Shown here piece by piece: positions 11,222-20,698 of a stretch of 64,000 bases of DNA (the first letter of the stretch is position 1; every line of letters begins with the position of its first letter). Below the pieces are notes generated by a model, which was not told the origin of the DNA, made no database searches, and worked only from the letters and a program-made list of their open reading frames with translations. The stretch is from NCBI GenBank assembly GCA_011799875.1, contig CM022298.1, forward strand, positions 195,445,452 to 195,509,451, in the 5' to 3' direction. A program made the translations under genes and the position numbers. This DNA comes from Thinopyrum elongatum. Taxonomy: Eukaryota; Streptophyta; Magnoliopsida; Poales; Poaceae.

Positions 11222-13136
11222 CCCACAAGCTTGGGGGAGGCTTCTCCAATTACTTAATGCTTTGCCTGATCATCCTCTTAAGAAAAATGAAATGATTGAT
11301 ATCTTCTATAATGGACTAACCGATGCTTCTAGGGACTTCCTAGATAGTTGTGCTGGTTGTGTTTTCAGGGAACAAACTGTTGAACAAGCTGAGGAATTAT
11401 TGAATAATGTATTGAAGAATTATGATGATTGGACACTTCCTGAACCACCTCCTAAACCCACTCCGAAGAAGAGGGGTATATTATTTCTCAGTCCTGAAGA
11501 TATGCAAGAGGCAAAGAAATGTATGACGGAAAAAGGTATAAAAGCTAAAGATGTTAAGAATTTACCACCTATTGAGGAAATATATGGTCTTGACACACCA
11601 CCACCCCAGGTGGTAGAGGTAAATTCTTTATTAAAGTTTGATGAAGGTGATATTCCTTATAATAAACATCCTAGTCAATGCTTACATGAATTTGACAACT
11701 ACATTAGAAAACAAGATCACTTCAATGCAAATGTTATGAAACAATTGAAACAAAATTCTGATATGATTGCTCGCTTGAGTGACTTGTTATTTGGAATTAC
11801 AAATGATGTTAGAGGTGTAGTAAAACATGCTTCTATGGTTCGAACTCAGTTAGGACAAGTTGCTAAATCTCAAAGTGAGCTGCTTAATGAAATGAACAAT
11901 AATATGAATGATTATGTTGTTAGAGTAGGAACTAGAGGAGGTAAAATGACTCAGGATCCACTTTATCCTGAAGGTCACCCTAAAAGAATTGACAAGACTC
12001 CCAAAGAATTAATACTGATGCACCTAGTTCTTGTAAAAAGAAAAAGAAGAAGAAAAATGATAGGACTTTGCATACCTCTAGTGAACCTGAAATAGAAAAA
12101 CCTTCTGAGGATAATAATGATGCCTCTATTTCTGATGCTGAAACACAATCTGGTAATGAACATTCATCTAGTGATAATGATAATGATAATGATGATGTGC
12201 ATGAAGACACCCAATCAGACAATGATAAAAAACCAGATAATGATGTTGAAACTGAACCTGCTGTTGATCTAGATAACCCACAACCTAAAAATAAACGTTA
12301 TGATAAAAGAGACTTTGTTGCTAGAAAACATGGTAAAGAAAGAGAACCATGGGTTCAGAAACCCATGCCCTTTCCACCTAAACCATCTAAGAAAAAGGAT
12401 GAGGAAGAATTTGAACGCTTTGCTAAAATGCTTAGGCCAGTCTTTTTGCGTTCTCGTTTGACTGCTATGTTAAAGATGGCCCCTTATGCTAAATACATGA
12501 AAGACATTATCACTAATAAAATAAAAATACCAGAAGCTGAAATCCCCATCATGCTTGCTAATTATTCTTTTAAGCATGGAGTACCTATCAAACTAGGAGA
12601 TCCCGGAATACCAACTATACCATGCTCCATCAAAAGAAACTATGTCAAAACTGCTTTATGTGATTTGGGAGCTGGTGTTAGTGTTATGCCTTTCTCTTTA
12701 TATAAAAAGACTTGATTTGAATAAACTCACCCCTACTGAAATATCATTGCAAATGGCTGACAAATCAACTGCCATACCTATCGGTGTTTGTGAGGATGTG
12801 CCTGTTGTGGTTGCAAATGTTACTATCTTAACGGACTTTATTATAGTTGATATGCCCGTGGACGACAACATGTCGATTATCCTTCATAGACCCTTTTTGA
12901 ATACTGCAGGGGCTACTATTGCTTGCAAAAAAAAAAGCAAAGTCACTTTTCATAACAATGGTAATGAGCATACGGTGCATTTTCCGAAGAAACAATTTCA
13001 AGTGAATGGTATTAATGTTATTGAAAAGTCTCCGACAATTACTATTGGAATTTTTCAACTCCCTCTTCCTACTCCCAAAAAGAAATACGAAATACTTATT
13101 GTTGGGGATATGCATATCCCCGTTGAGGTAACTTAG
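11222..13136 (+). pseudogene. gag-protease of element B (5' truncated, frameshifted)
   Basis: Begins inside gag (PQAWGRLLQLLNALPD), matching the gag of elements E and F in the middle of the protein. It contains the gag part (DPLYPEGHPKRI), an acidic Ser/Asp/Asn-rich linker, and the region KTALCDLGAGVSVMPFSLYK, whose DLGA matches the retropepsin active site of Athila-type elements. Compared with element F a base is missing at about 11990 and the frame is disturbed again at about 12705, so three frames are needed to read it. The 5' part of the gene lies left of element A, outside the window. Confidence 0.85.
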
Positions 13137-13354
13137 TGTTTTGCGAAAGTTCTTCGGGTTCATGCTAATCAAAAGTGGTTGTTAATAAGACTGGATCAAC
13201 CTTATTAATGGATTATTTTTGAGAGGCATGTGGTCGATGAATCTAGTAAGAACAACCTTTTGTACCCAACTTTTATTTTCTGTCATTTTTAGTTAAATAC
13301 AATAAAATGTCATGTTTATCCTGTTTTCCGAATTTTCCATGCAATAAAAAAGAA

Positions 13355-13535
13355 GTGCCCAAAAATAAAAGTGCTCAGAATGCCCTGAAATTTTGATACG
13401 ATTTTTTTTTGATTTTTTCTGAATTTTTGATGCAAATAACATCACATGGGGGTGCCCCTGGTGCCCACAAGGCACCAGGGCACGCCACACCCTCCAGGCG
13501 CGCCCTGGTGGGTAGTGGGCCCCACGAGGCCCCCT
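13355..13535 (+). promoter_or_regulatory. U3-like internal promoter region upstream of ORF2, element B
   Basis: This stretch resembles the promoter part of the element's own LTR (about 17185-17350). Both have AAATAAAAGT followed by CTC(A)GAA, a GAAA-TTTT block, and then an imperfect GC-rich inverted repeat built on GGCGCGCCCT. Here the inverted repeat covers about 13457-13525. Elements E (about 49495-49700) and F (about 42955-43130) have the same stretch at the same place. I infer that it drives a separate ORF2 transcript. Confidence 0.55.
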
Positions 13536-13683
13536 CACTTATCCCTTCAGCTCACTTCATCACCTACCTCCAAAAAAATCACACTTGCTCCCTCTCTCTC
13601 TTGTTCTTGCTCTCAAACCCGCGGATTTCGATCTCTTTGCTCGAAGCTCCAATTCCGAAACTGTTTTGGGGGATTGCTACTTG

Positions 13684-13903
13684 GTATGTGACTCCTCCAT
13701 TGCTCCAATTAGTTTTTGTTCTAGTGGTTTATATTTTGAGTAATTAGCCACTCTTGGTGCTGCTATAATTGAGCTTGCATGTTGAATTCTTTGAGTTCCA
13801 AGTAGTTTGAATGCTTGATATAGCCTCTAGACATCCATATGAGTAGTAGCTATCAATTTTGTAAAGTTCCGTTGACATCATTTTGTGTCCCAATTTTTTT
13901 TAG
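13684..13903 (+). other. Predicted 5' UTR intron of ORF2, element B
   Basis: A donor TTG|GTATGTGAC at 13684 and an acceptor TTTTTTTTAG ending at 13903, 19 bases before the ORF2 start codon. In elements E and F the corresponding acceptor (TTTCAG before AAATT.GTTCG) is kept. No transcript evidence is available. Confidence 0.45.
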
Positions 13904-13921
13904 AAATTGTTCACAAATAAA

Positions 13922-14938
13922 ATGCACCTCTTTAGGAGTTCTTCGAGGAGGAGATCCTCGGGAGCATCATCGAGTGAAAGCTCGATACGACAGTCTTATG
14001 TGGAGCCAAGTGAGAGCTCGATGCGGGATGTCGATACTGAATCATGCTTATGGCCGTGGGACGAGTTCATGATAGGAGCAGGTATTAAAGAAGAATTTGA
14101 GCAGTATGTTCACAACACCGAGATTGCTCCCTTCATCGCAGGTAAGTGCATTCAACATCTCAACTTAACCCAGACGTTCACCAAGAAATTTAAATATCAG
14201 TCTCGTGAGTCTAGAGTTTCATTTAGCCTTTATGATAGTGCCTTTACCATGCCTCTAGAATGATTCTGTGTTGCCTGCAAAATTCCATACTGGGGTTCGC
14301 TAGACGAACCACCAAAATCTGAGTATGAAATGTTTTTAAATCGTCTATGTAGTGGTGAGGATAGAGGAGTGACACAAGCTAGGATAAAAAGTATACAATT
14401 TCCCCCTATCCGTTACTTTGCACTCTTTAATGGCAAATGCATCATGGGCAAACAAGATTGCAGTACCCTCTGTGCCCCAGACTTAAGCCTCATACACACT
14501 GCTCTAATAGGAATAAAATGTTATAATCTTGGAGCAATTGTTGCACGAAGGTTGCAGCGTAATGCTGAAAGTGGTCATTTTTATGGAGGGATTTATGCTT
14601 CCTATTTGGCTAGGGAGTTGGGTGTGTCACCTTGGCCCCATGATCCTATTTTACCTACTCAGTACCTAGACTTTGAGGCCATGCAATGTCATGAGTTTAT
14701 TAAATATAAGGCCAGTAACTACAACTATAAGTTGATGTTTGATAAGAGACCCATTATACCTATTATTTTGCCCACACCTGCTCTCTTTGATTACTAGAGA
14801 AAGGGAAGATATTACATCTATGAGAGCGAGGCACGTGAGTACAAAGCTGCAATAGAGACTGTTTGCCAGGCTGAGGAGGCCGCACCGAGAGCCTCCACGA
14901 GTTATCACTCTGATTATTATCCAGGCTACGGGTGGTGA
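13922..14938 (+). pseudogene. ORF2 of element B (Athila ORF1-like protein, two stops)
   Basis: Starts at ATG 13922 (MHLFRSSSRRRSSGAS). The protein has a basic-Ser N-terminus, then WPWDEFMIGAGIKEEFEQYV, RYFALFNGKC, LCAPDLSLIHTALIG and GAIVARRLQR, and would end in YYPGYGW at 14938. A TGA at about 14261 and a TAG at about 14795 break it. The fold is the one seen in plant proteins labelled Athila ORF-1 family; that is my recollection of the family, not a search. The product's function is unknown. The intact homologue is in element E. Confidence 0.75.
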
Positions 14939-14960
14939 TTAGAAGGCTAGGCCAAAAGCC

Positions 14961-14995
14961 TAAGCTTGGGGGAGTACGTATTTCCACCGACATTA
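14961..14995 (+). promoter_or_regulatory. Second polypurine tract with LTR-start-like sequence, element B
   Basis: TAAGCTTGGGGGAGT at 14961-14975 is identical to the element's real polypurine tract at 17041-17055. It is followed by ACGTATTTCCACCGAC, which resembles the LTR start GATACGTCTCCATCG. The same pair of sequences lies just after ORF2 in elements E and F. Confidence 0.7.
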
Positions 14996-17040
14996 CATTC
15001 ATGTTCACACACTTCAGTTGTCAGTGTCCATACTTTTTCATTGTATTATCCATGCCAGTTTTATTTTATGGCTTTCTTCTTGTGTGTTTGAAAAACTTTG
15101 AGAAAATCCAAAAACATTTCTCGCTTCTTTCATTTTTTCTTTCTAGTTTAATTTAGTTGTAGTATTAAAAGAAAACCCAAAAAGATTTCTTATTCTTCTT
15201 TTGCCTATTGGGAGCTTTCCCGTGTAAATAGTTTTTCTCGTTTTTTGTTTTTCCGTCTTTAATTTGCTTTCTTCAAGAAAAACAAAAATTCCAAAAGTAT
15301 TTCGGTGTGTTTCTCTGAAGTTCTTTTCCTTTTTGTTCAGTCGTACCCAGGAGAAGACCACGATGGAAATGTTGAGAGGCTCTCATATGCATTATTGTTG
15401 ATCTAACAGAGAGCTCAAATTACCATTTTTTCTCCTTTCGAATAAAATGTTTGCAGATTTCAGCTTAGTCCACAGCACTCTTGCACTATTATTATTTTCA
15501 TCTTGTTCGGTCATGCAAGTGAAAGGCAATAATGATGATATATGATGAAGTGATTGAGGCAGGAAAAGAGGATGAACTCAACTTGTTTTTGTTTTTGTAA
15601 ATATGTTTAACTCAGTATCCATGATTCAGCATATTATGATTAAACATGTTTACGATGACAATTAGAGATTATAGTTGCTCATGCCATGCTTAAGTAGCTA
15701 GGAGTGAATAATGATTTATTTTAGATGTCAACATGCATTAAAATGGTCATGATGTAGTATGATGATATGGTATCCTCCTCTGAATGTTTTGAGTGGCTTG
15801 ACTTGGCACATGTTCACGCATCCAGTTGAATCAAAACCAACATACCCTCCACGATATTTATGTTCATGGTGTTTATATCCTACTCATGCTAGTACTCAAT
15901 ATTAATTATTCATAATGCATGATCATGACCGTTTTCGCTCTCTAGTTGGTCGCTTCTCAACCTATTTGCTAGCCTTCACCTGTACTAAGCGGGAATACTG
16001 CTTGTGCATCAAAATCCTTAAACCAAAGTTATTCCAGATGAGTCCACTATATCTACCTATATGCAGTATTACTCTACCGTTCCAAGTAAATTTGCATGTG
16101 CCACCTCTAAATATTCAAATGAACATCTGTTTTGTGTGCCCATACCGCTCATGGAGCGACAGGGGGTGGTCAGTATGTTCCGCTAAGCGGGTTTTTCTCA
16201 TGATGAGTGTTTATTCACTCGTCCTTGCACGAGAGGGGCCGGTAATAGGGATGCCCAGTCCCATGATCAAAAATTACAAATAATTAAACAAAACTCCCCC
16301 GGACTATTGTTGGTATGGAGGGCACCCGAGGATTCGGCTAGCCATGGCTTGTGTTTGTTGGTGGAGTGGGAGTAAACTTTACTTTTACCACTTGGGAACC
16401 GCCGCTAATTTGTTGAGCATGGAAGATATTGAAAACTCTTGGTCGTAACGTTGACAGGAAAGGTATACCTCCCAAAATTATATTTATCTCCGATTTAAAC
16501 TTTGAGCTCTGGCACCTCTGCAAATCCCTGCTTCCCTCTGCAAAGGGCCTATCTATTTACTTTTGTGTCATTTTACTTTTATGTTGAGTCATCACCTTCT
16601 CAAACAAGCACCAGTCCTGAGAGCACTATTGTCATCATCATGCATTGTGTATAATTAATGTTGAATGCATCATGACTGGATCTCTTCTACCATGAATTAC
16701 AATGTCTAGTCGCTGCTTGAACTTTGGAGGTGCTCTGCATTTATGTTTTGCGGTCTCAGAAAGGGCTAACAAGATACCATTATTGTCATATTATATCATG
16801 TTTTTTTGACAAAGTGTTGGCATTTGAAATACCTTATTATTGCTCGCTAGTTGATTATGCCATTGATATGAGTGAATATAATTTCTAATAGTTATCATTT
16901 GCATGGTTAGTTATGATCTTTGCTGAAGACTTGGGTGCTATTTAAGCATATGTATAAACACAAGAACAAAAGAGTTTGTAAAAGTTTTTCTTTGTCACTT
17001 TCAGTTTGTCAACTGAATTGCTTGAGGACAACCAATGGGT
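14996..17040 (+). other. 3' untranslated region of element B
   Basis: About 2 kb between ORF2 and the terminal polypurine tract, AT-rich and with no supported gene. The same sequence recurs inverted in element F (39454-41497) and, split by F, in element E (36397-38028 and 47608-48033), so it is a genuine part of the family rather than an insertion. Confidence 0.75.
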
Positions 17041-17043
17041 TAA

Positions 17044-17055
17044 GCTTGGGGGAGT
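17044..17055 (+). promoter_or_regulatory. Terminal polypurine tract of element B
   Basis: GCTTGGGGGAGT directly before the LTR start TGATACG. Confidence 0.88.
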
Positions 17056-18468
17056 TGATACGTCTCCATCGTATCTACTTTTCCTAACGCTTTTGCTCTT
17101 GTCTTGGACTCTAATTTGCATGATTTGAATGAAACTAACCCGGACTGACGTTGTTTTCAGCAGAACTACCATGGTGTTGTTTTTTGTGCAGAAATAAAAG
17201 TTCTCGAAATTGGACGAAACTTTTGGAGAATTATTTTGGAATATATAATAATTTTTGGAACCAAGACCCACTGGAGGGGGGGCCCAGCTGCCCACAAGGC
17301 ACCAGGGCGCGCTACCCCCCTCTGGCGCGCCCTAGTGAGTAGTGGGGCCCATGAGGCTCCGCTGACCCTAATCCCGACTCTATAAATTCCTATTTTTGGA
17401 GAAAAAAATAAGAGAGAAAGTTTCATCGCGTTTCACGATATGGAGCGGCCGCCACCTCCTGTTCTTCATCGGGAGGCCAGACTTGGAGCCCGTTCGGGGC
17501 TCCGAAGAGGGGAATCTTTGGTCTTCGTCATCATCAACCCTCTTTCATCACCAATTCCATGATGCTCCCCACCAGGAGTGAGTAACTCCTTCATAGGCTT
17601 GCTGGACAGTGAGGGGTTAGATGGGATTCATCATGTAATCGAGTTAGTTTTGTTAGGGCTTGATCCCTAGTATCCACTATGTTCTGAGATTGATGTTGCT
17701 ATGAATTTGCTATGCTTAATGCTTGTCACTAGGGCCCGAGTGCCATGATTTCATATCTGAATTGTATATGTTTTCACCATTATATCTATGTTCTTGATCC
17801 AATCTTGCAAGTTATATGCACCTGCTATGTGTTATGATCAGTAAACCCCCAGGGTGACAGTAATTGGGATACTTTCCGGTGATGACTATAGTTTGAGGAG
17901 TTCATGTATTCACTATGTGTTAATGTTTTGTTCCAGTTCTCTATTAAAAGGATGCCTTAATATCACTTAGTTTCCTTATGGACCCCGCTGCCACGGGAGG
18001 GTAGGACAAAAGATGTCATGCAAGTTCTTTTCCATAAGCACGTATGACAAGTTACGGAATACATGCCTACATTATATTTATGAACTGGAGCTAGTTCTGT
18101 GTCGCCCTAGGTTATGATTGTTATATGATGAATATCATCCAACAAAATTACCGATCCAATGCCTACGAGTTTTCCACATATTGTTCTTGCTAAGTTACTA
18201 CTATTGCTGCTAATGATAGAACTGCTACAAAATTATTGCTATTACTGTTAGCGCTGCTACTATTGTTACCACTGCTATCAAAATCATCATACTATGTGCT
18301 ATTGATCACTTTGCTGCAGATATTTAATCTCTAGGTGTGGTTGAATTGACAACTCAACTACTAATACTTACAAATATTCTTTGGCTACCCTTGTGTCGAA
18401 TCAATAAATTTGGGTTCAATACTCTACCCTAAAAAACTGTTGCGATCCCCTATACTTGTGGGTTATCA
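17056..18468 (+). repeat. 3' LTR of element B
   Basis: Starts TGATACGTCTCCATCG and ends CTTGTGGGTTATCA (1413 bases). The same LTR in the other orientation is present at 34972-36382, 38029-39438, 46192-47607 and, truncated, at 52705-53542. A TATA box lies at 17381 after a GC-rich imperfect inverted repeat (17281-17350). The part at about 18185-18290 holds degenerate trinucleotide repeats (CTA/CTG/TTG) that vary in length among copies. Confidence 0.92.
17381..17388 (+). promoter_or_regulatory. TATA box of the Sabrina-like LTR
   Basis: CTCTATAAATTCC lies about 30 bases after the GC-rich inverted repeat, in the expected place for the LTR promoter. The matching position is recognisable in the LTRs of E and F, where it is partly mutated (for example GGAATTTATAGG at 36050-36061 read in reverse). 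Confidence 0.65.
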
Positions 18469-18843
18469 ATCATATAGGAGAAGATGGGCCTCGGAGGCCA
18501 CCTAGGGGCCCCACAAGCCACATGGGCGCGGCCAGGTGGGGTAGCCGCACCCATGCGCCTTGTGGGCACCTGGAGGGTCCCCTCTGGTATTTCTTTTCTC
18601 CAGTATTTTTTATATATTCCAAAATAATTCTCCGTGAAATTTTAGCTTATTTGGAGTTGTGCAGAATATGTATCTCTATTATAGCTTTTTCAGGTCCAGA
18701 ATTCCAGCTGCCGGTAATCTCCCTTTTCATGTGAATCTTGCAAATTATGAGAGAAAGGGCATTAGAATTGCATCACAAAGTGTTATAATGATCAAAACAT
18801 TATAAATAACAGTAGGAAAACATAATGCAAAATGGACGTATCA
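18469..18843 (-). repeat. LTR fragment of another retrotransposon
   Basis: Read on the minus strand this starts TGATACGTCCATTTTGC at 18843, a typical Triticeae gypsy LTR start, and runs for 375 bases. It contains CAGCTGGAATTCTGGACC and ends in a GC-rich stretch where element B abuts it. No partner LTR or internal region is present, so it is a truncated LTR. Family not assigned. Confidence 0.65.
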
Positions 18844-19165
18844 AACTGCTGCTCCCCCTAGATGGTGCACCAAGGGGGACTCCTTTCCCATGGTGGCAGT
18901 CCTCCCTCTCCCCTCCAACCTATATATACTAGGGGATTTTGCTCTTTTGGACACACAAATTTTGGAGCCTCCTCTAGTTCTTATAGATCTAGTTCTAGTC
19001 TATCCTAGTTGACTAATTAGAGCTAGACTAATCCTCTCGTTCTCATGATTGGAAGGCCAGTGTGGTTCTAATCTCTTCCCTCTAATTCTCCAGCGACGAT
19101 TAGCTCTGCATGGCGAACCGCTGCCGGATCTTGAAGGTTGCATGCTTGTAACCAAGTAGAGAGGC
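18844..19165 (+). repeat. LTR of element C, left part
   Basis: Contains a TATA-like CTATATATACTAGG at about 18921-18934 and the downstream leader-like stretch AGATCTAGTTCTAGTCTATC. It stops exactly where the Tat element D begins; the sequence resumes at 32531 after the duplicated target site GAGG(C/T). Confidence 0.55.
19161..19165. repeat. Target-site duplication of element D, left copy
   Basis: GAGGC directly before the LTR start TGTCGTGG; the right copy at 32531-32535 is GAGGT, one mismatch. This supports a normal integrase-mediated insertion of D into the LTR of C. Confidence 0.75.
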
Positions 19166-19705
19166 TGTCGTGGTTTTGTCACGACAGATGTCCTAGGGTC
19201 AGGACTTAAGTGTGAAGCCATCACAACAGTGATTAGTTGTCAGGGTTGAGCGGGACGAAAGACATGGGTCTACCTAGGTTCGGCCCCTCACGGTGGAGGT
19301 AAAAGCCTACTCCTGCTCTTGTTGCTATTTCTTGATTATCGATTACAAGGGAGCGGAATCACTTGACCTATCTATCGACTGATTGTAACCTGTCTATACT
19401 ATGCCGGGGACTCGCCTTTATATACAGATCGAGGCTGTCGGCCTACAAGAGTCCGGGTCGGGTTATGATACATGACCGAGCCCTACTCTAAGTCGTCTTG
19501 CTTTACAAGGTAAGTCATTACATGGCGGGTTACACCCCCGGGTTACCTTCTGACCTCGGATTCTAAGTCGGCCCATCTATGAGCCGCCCTCCTTAATACT
19601 GTGCCCTGTCCATCTTGGCCCATCTGAGGCCCGGTTTCGTAAGTCGCCAATAATCTAACTCGGCCCTATTAGGGCGGGTTATATCATGGGGTTACATCCC
19701 CAACA
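19166..19705 (-). repeat. 3' LTR of element D
   Basis: Begins TGTCGTGG and ends CCCCAACA on the plus strand; pairs with 31993-32530. About a dozen differences, many of them C/T or G/A, occur in the first 140 aligned bases, a pattern expected of old, methylated copies. Confidence 0.92.
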
Positions 19706-19977
19706 TTATGCCCCAGATTGATTTGAACTTGTTCAAGTCAATCTTAACCCTTCCGTCGAGTCTTCTCTTCATTTCTTTTAGCCGCAATCTTGAAAAAATC
19801 TTCGTAACCCGCCATAAAAAGATGATGTCATCTCCGTGATTTCGAGAAAACCTTCATGACGTCATGAAGAATCTTTGTATAAATCTATCATTCTGAAAAT
19901 TGAGGTGTCCCTTTGTTGCGAACTTTATTGCGCCTCCTCGATCTTCGCACCTGTCACTCACTGTTTCCCCCTCTCCC

Positions 19978-19988
19978 TTATAAATAGG
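19978..19988 (+). promoter_or_regulatory. TATA box for the antisense gene of element D
   Basis: TTATAAATAGG lies on the plus strand between the 3' LTR and the antisense gene, after a pyrimidine-rich stretch, with a likely 5' UTR following. A donor CAG|GTACTG at 20178 and an acceptor TTTTAG ending at 20688 suggest a 511-base intron in the 5' UTR, ending ten bases before the start codon. This would be a promoter separate from the LTR. Confidence 0.55.
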
Positions 19989-20698
19989 CACGAGGGCCCC
20001 TCTTTTTCATTTTTACCTTGCCTTCTCCGTTTCTTCTTCTTCCTCGCGATCCCCTTCGTGACTGGAGCTCCGCCGCGCCCATCGAGCCGCACCAACCTTC
20101 TCCTATCGGCACTGCGACACTGCTCTGCCGCCGTCGGGATTCAGCGGCGCACCTTTGCCGTCCCCTACTGCCAACAGGTACTGCTTCTCTTCTTTCTCAG
20201 ATCTGCATTAGGTCACCTGAGTTCGTAGAGTTCATCGGCGTTCATCCTTTCCTAGTTCATCACATCTTTGAATAGAAAACTATTTTTGATCTGAAAACAC
20301 CATAGAAGTATTGCGGTAGCAGTTTTTGGCACCATCTGACACTTTGAATAACTTGTATCTCCTTTTCGAATCAATGAGTAGCCTGCTAGTTCTTCCATCC
20401 CCGCCTTTTAGGTTTAGCAATTATTTTTCTTTTTTGAACCGCCTTCAGATCCGAAAAATAGCTGCTCCATACTTAGCAAAATTTTAGCAATCCTGAACTT
20501 CAACTGACCCGCCCATTGTATCTTGGGCGGCTTATCCATGTATCTGTAACCCGCCAAAGTTCCAGAAATTGCCTCTTTTAGTTAACCCGCCATTAGCTTA
20601 AGGCGGCTTATCTTTATACTGCTCGTTCATGTATTGTTGATGAATCAGTATCCTTCTTTAAATAAATTGCCTTCCTATTTAATTTTAGGCGACTCAAT

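Larger units (their letters stand above)
11221..18468 (+). mobile_element. Element B: Sabrina-like (Athila lineage) LTR retrotransposon, 5' part cut off by element A
   Basis: Plus-strand element. It begins mid-gag at 11221, where element A interrupts it, and runs through gag-protease, an internal promoter-like stretch, a second ORF, a 2 kb 3' untranslated region, a polypurine tract and a 1413-bp LTR starting TGATACGTCTCC and ending GGGTTATCA. The same layout recurs on the minus strand in elements E and F, which also show the tRNA-Asp primer-binding site missing here. No polymerase or integrase lies between gag-protease and the second ORF. I assign Sabrina-like from memory of the LTR ends; the lineage call is moderate. 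Confidence 0.85.

Noticed and set aside
19875..20228. Open frame of 117 codons upstream of the antisense gene of element D
   Set aside because: It overlaps the TATA box and the likely 5' UTR; its content (Ser/Phe/Leu from pyrimidine-rich DNA) fits an untranslated leader.
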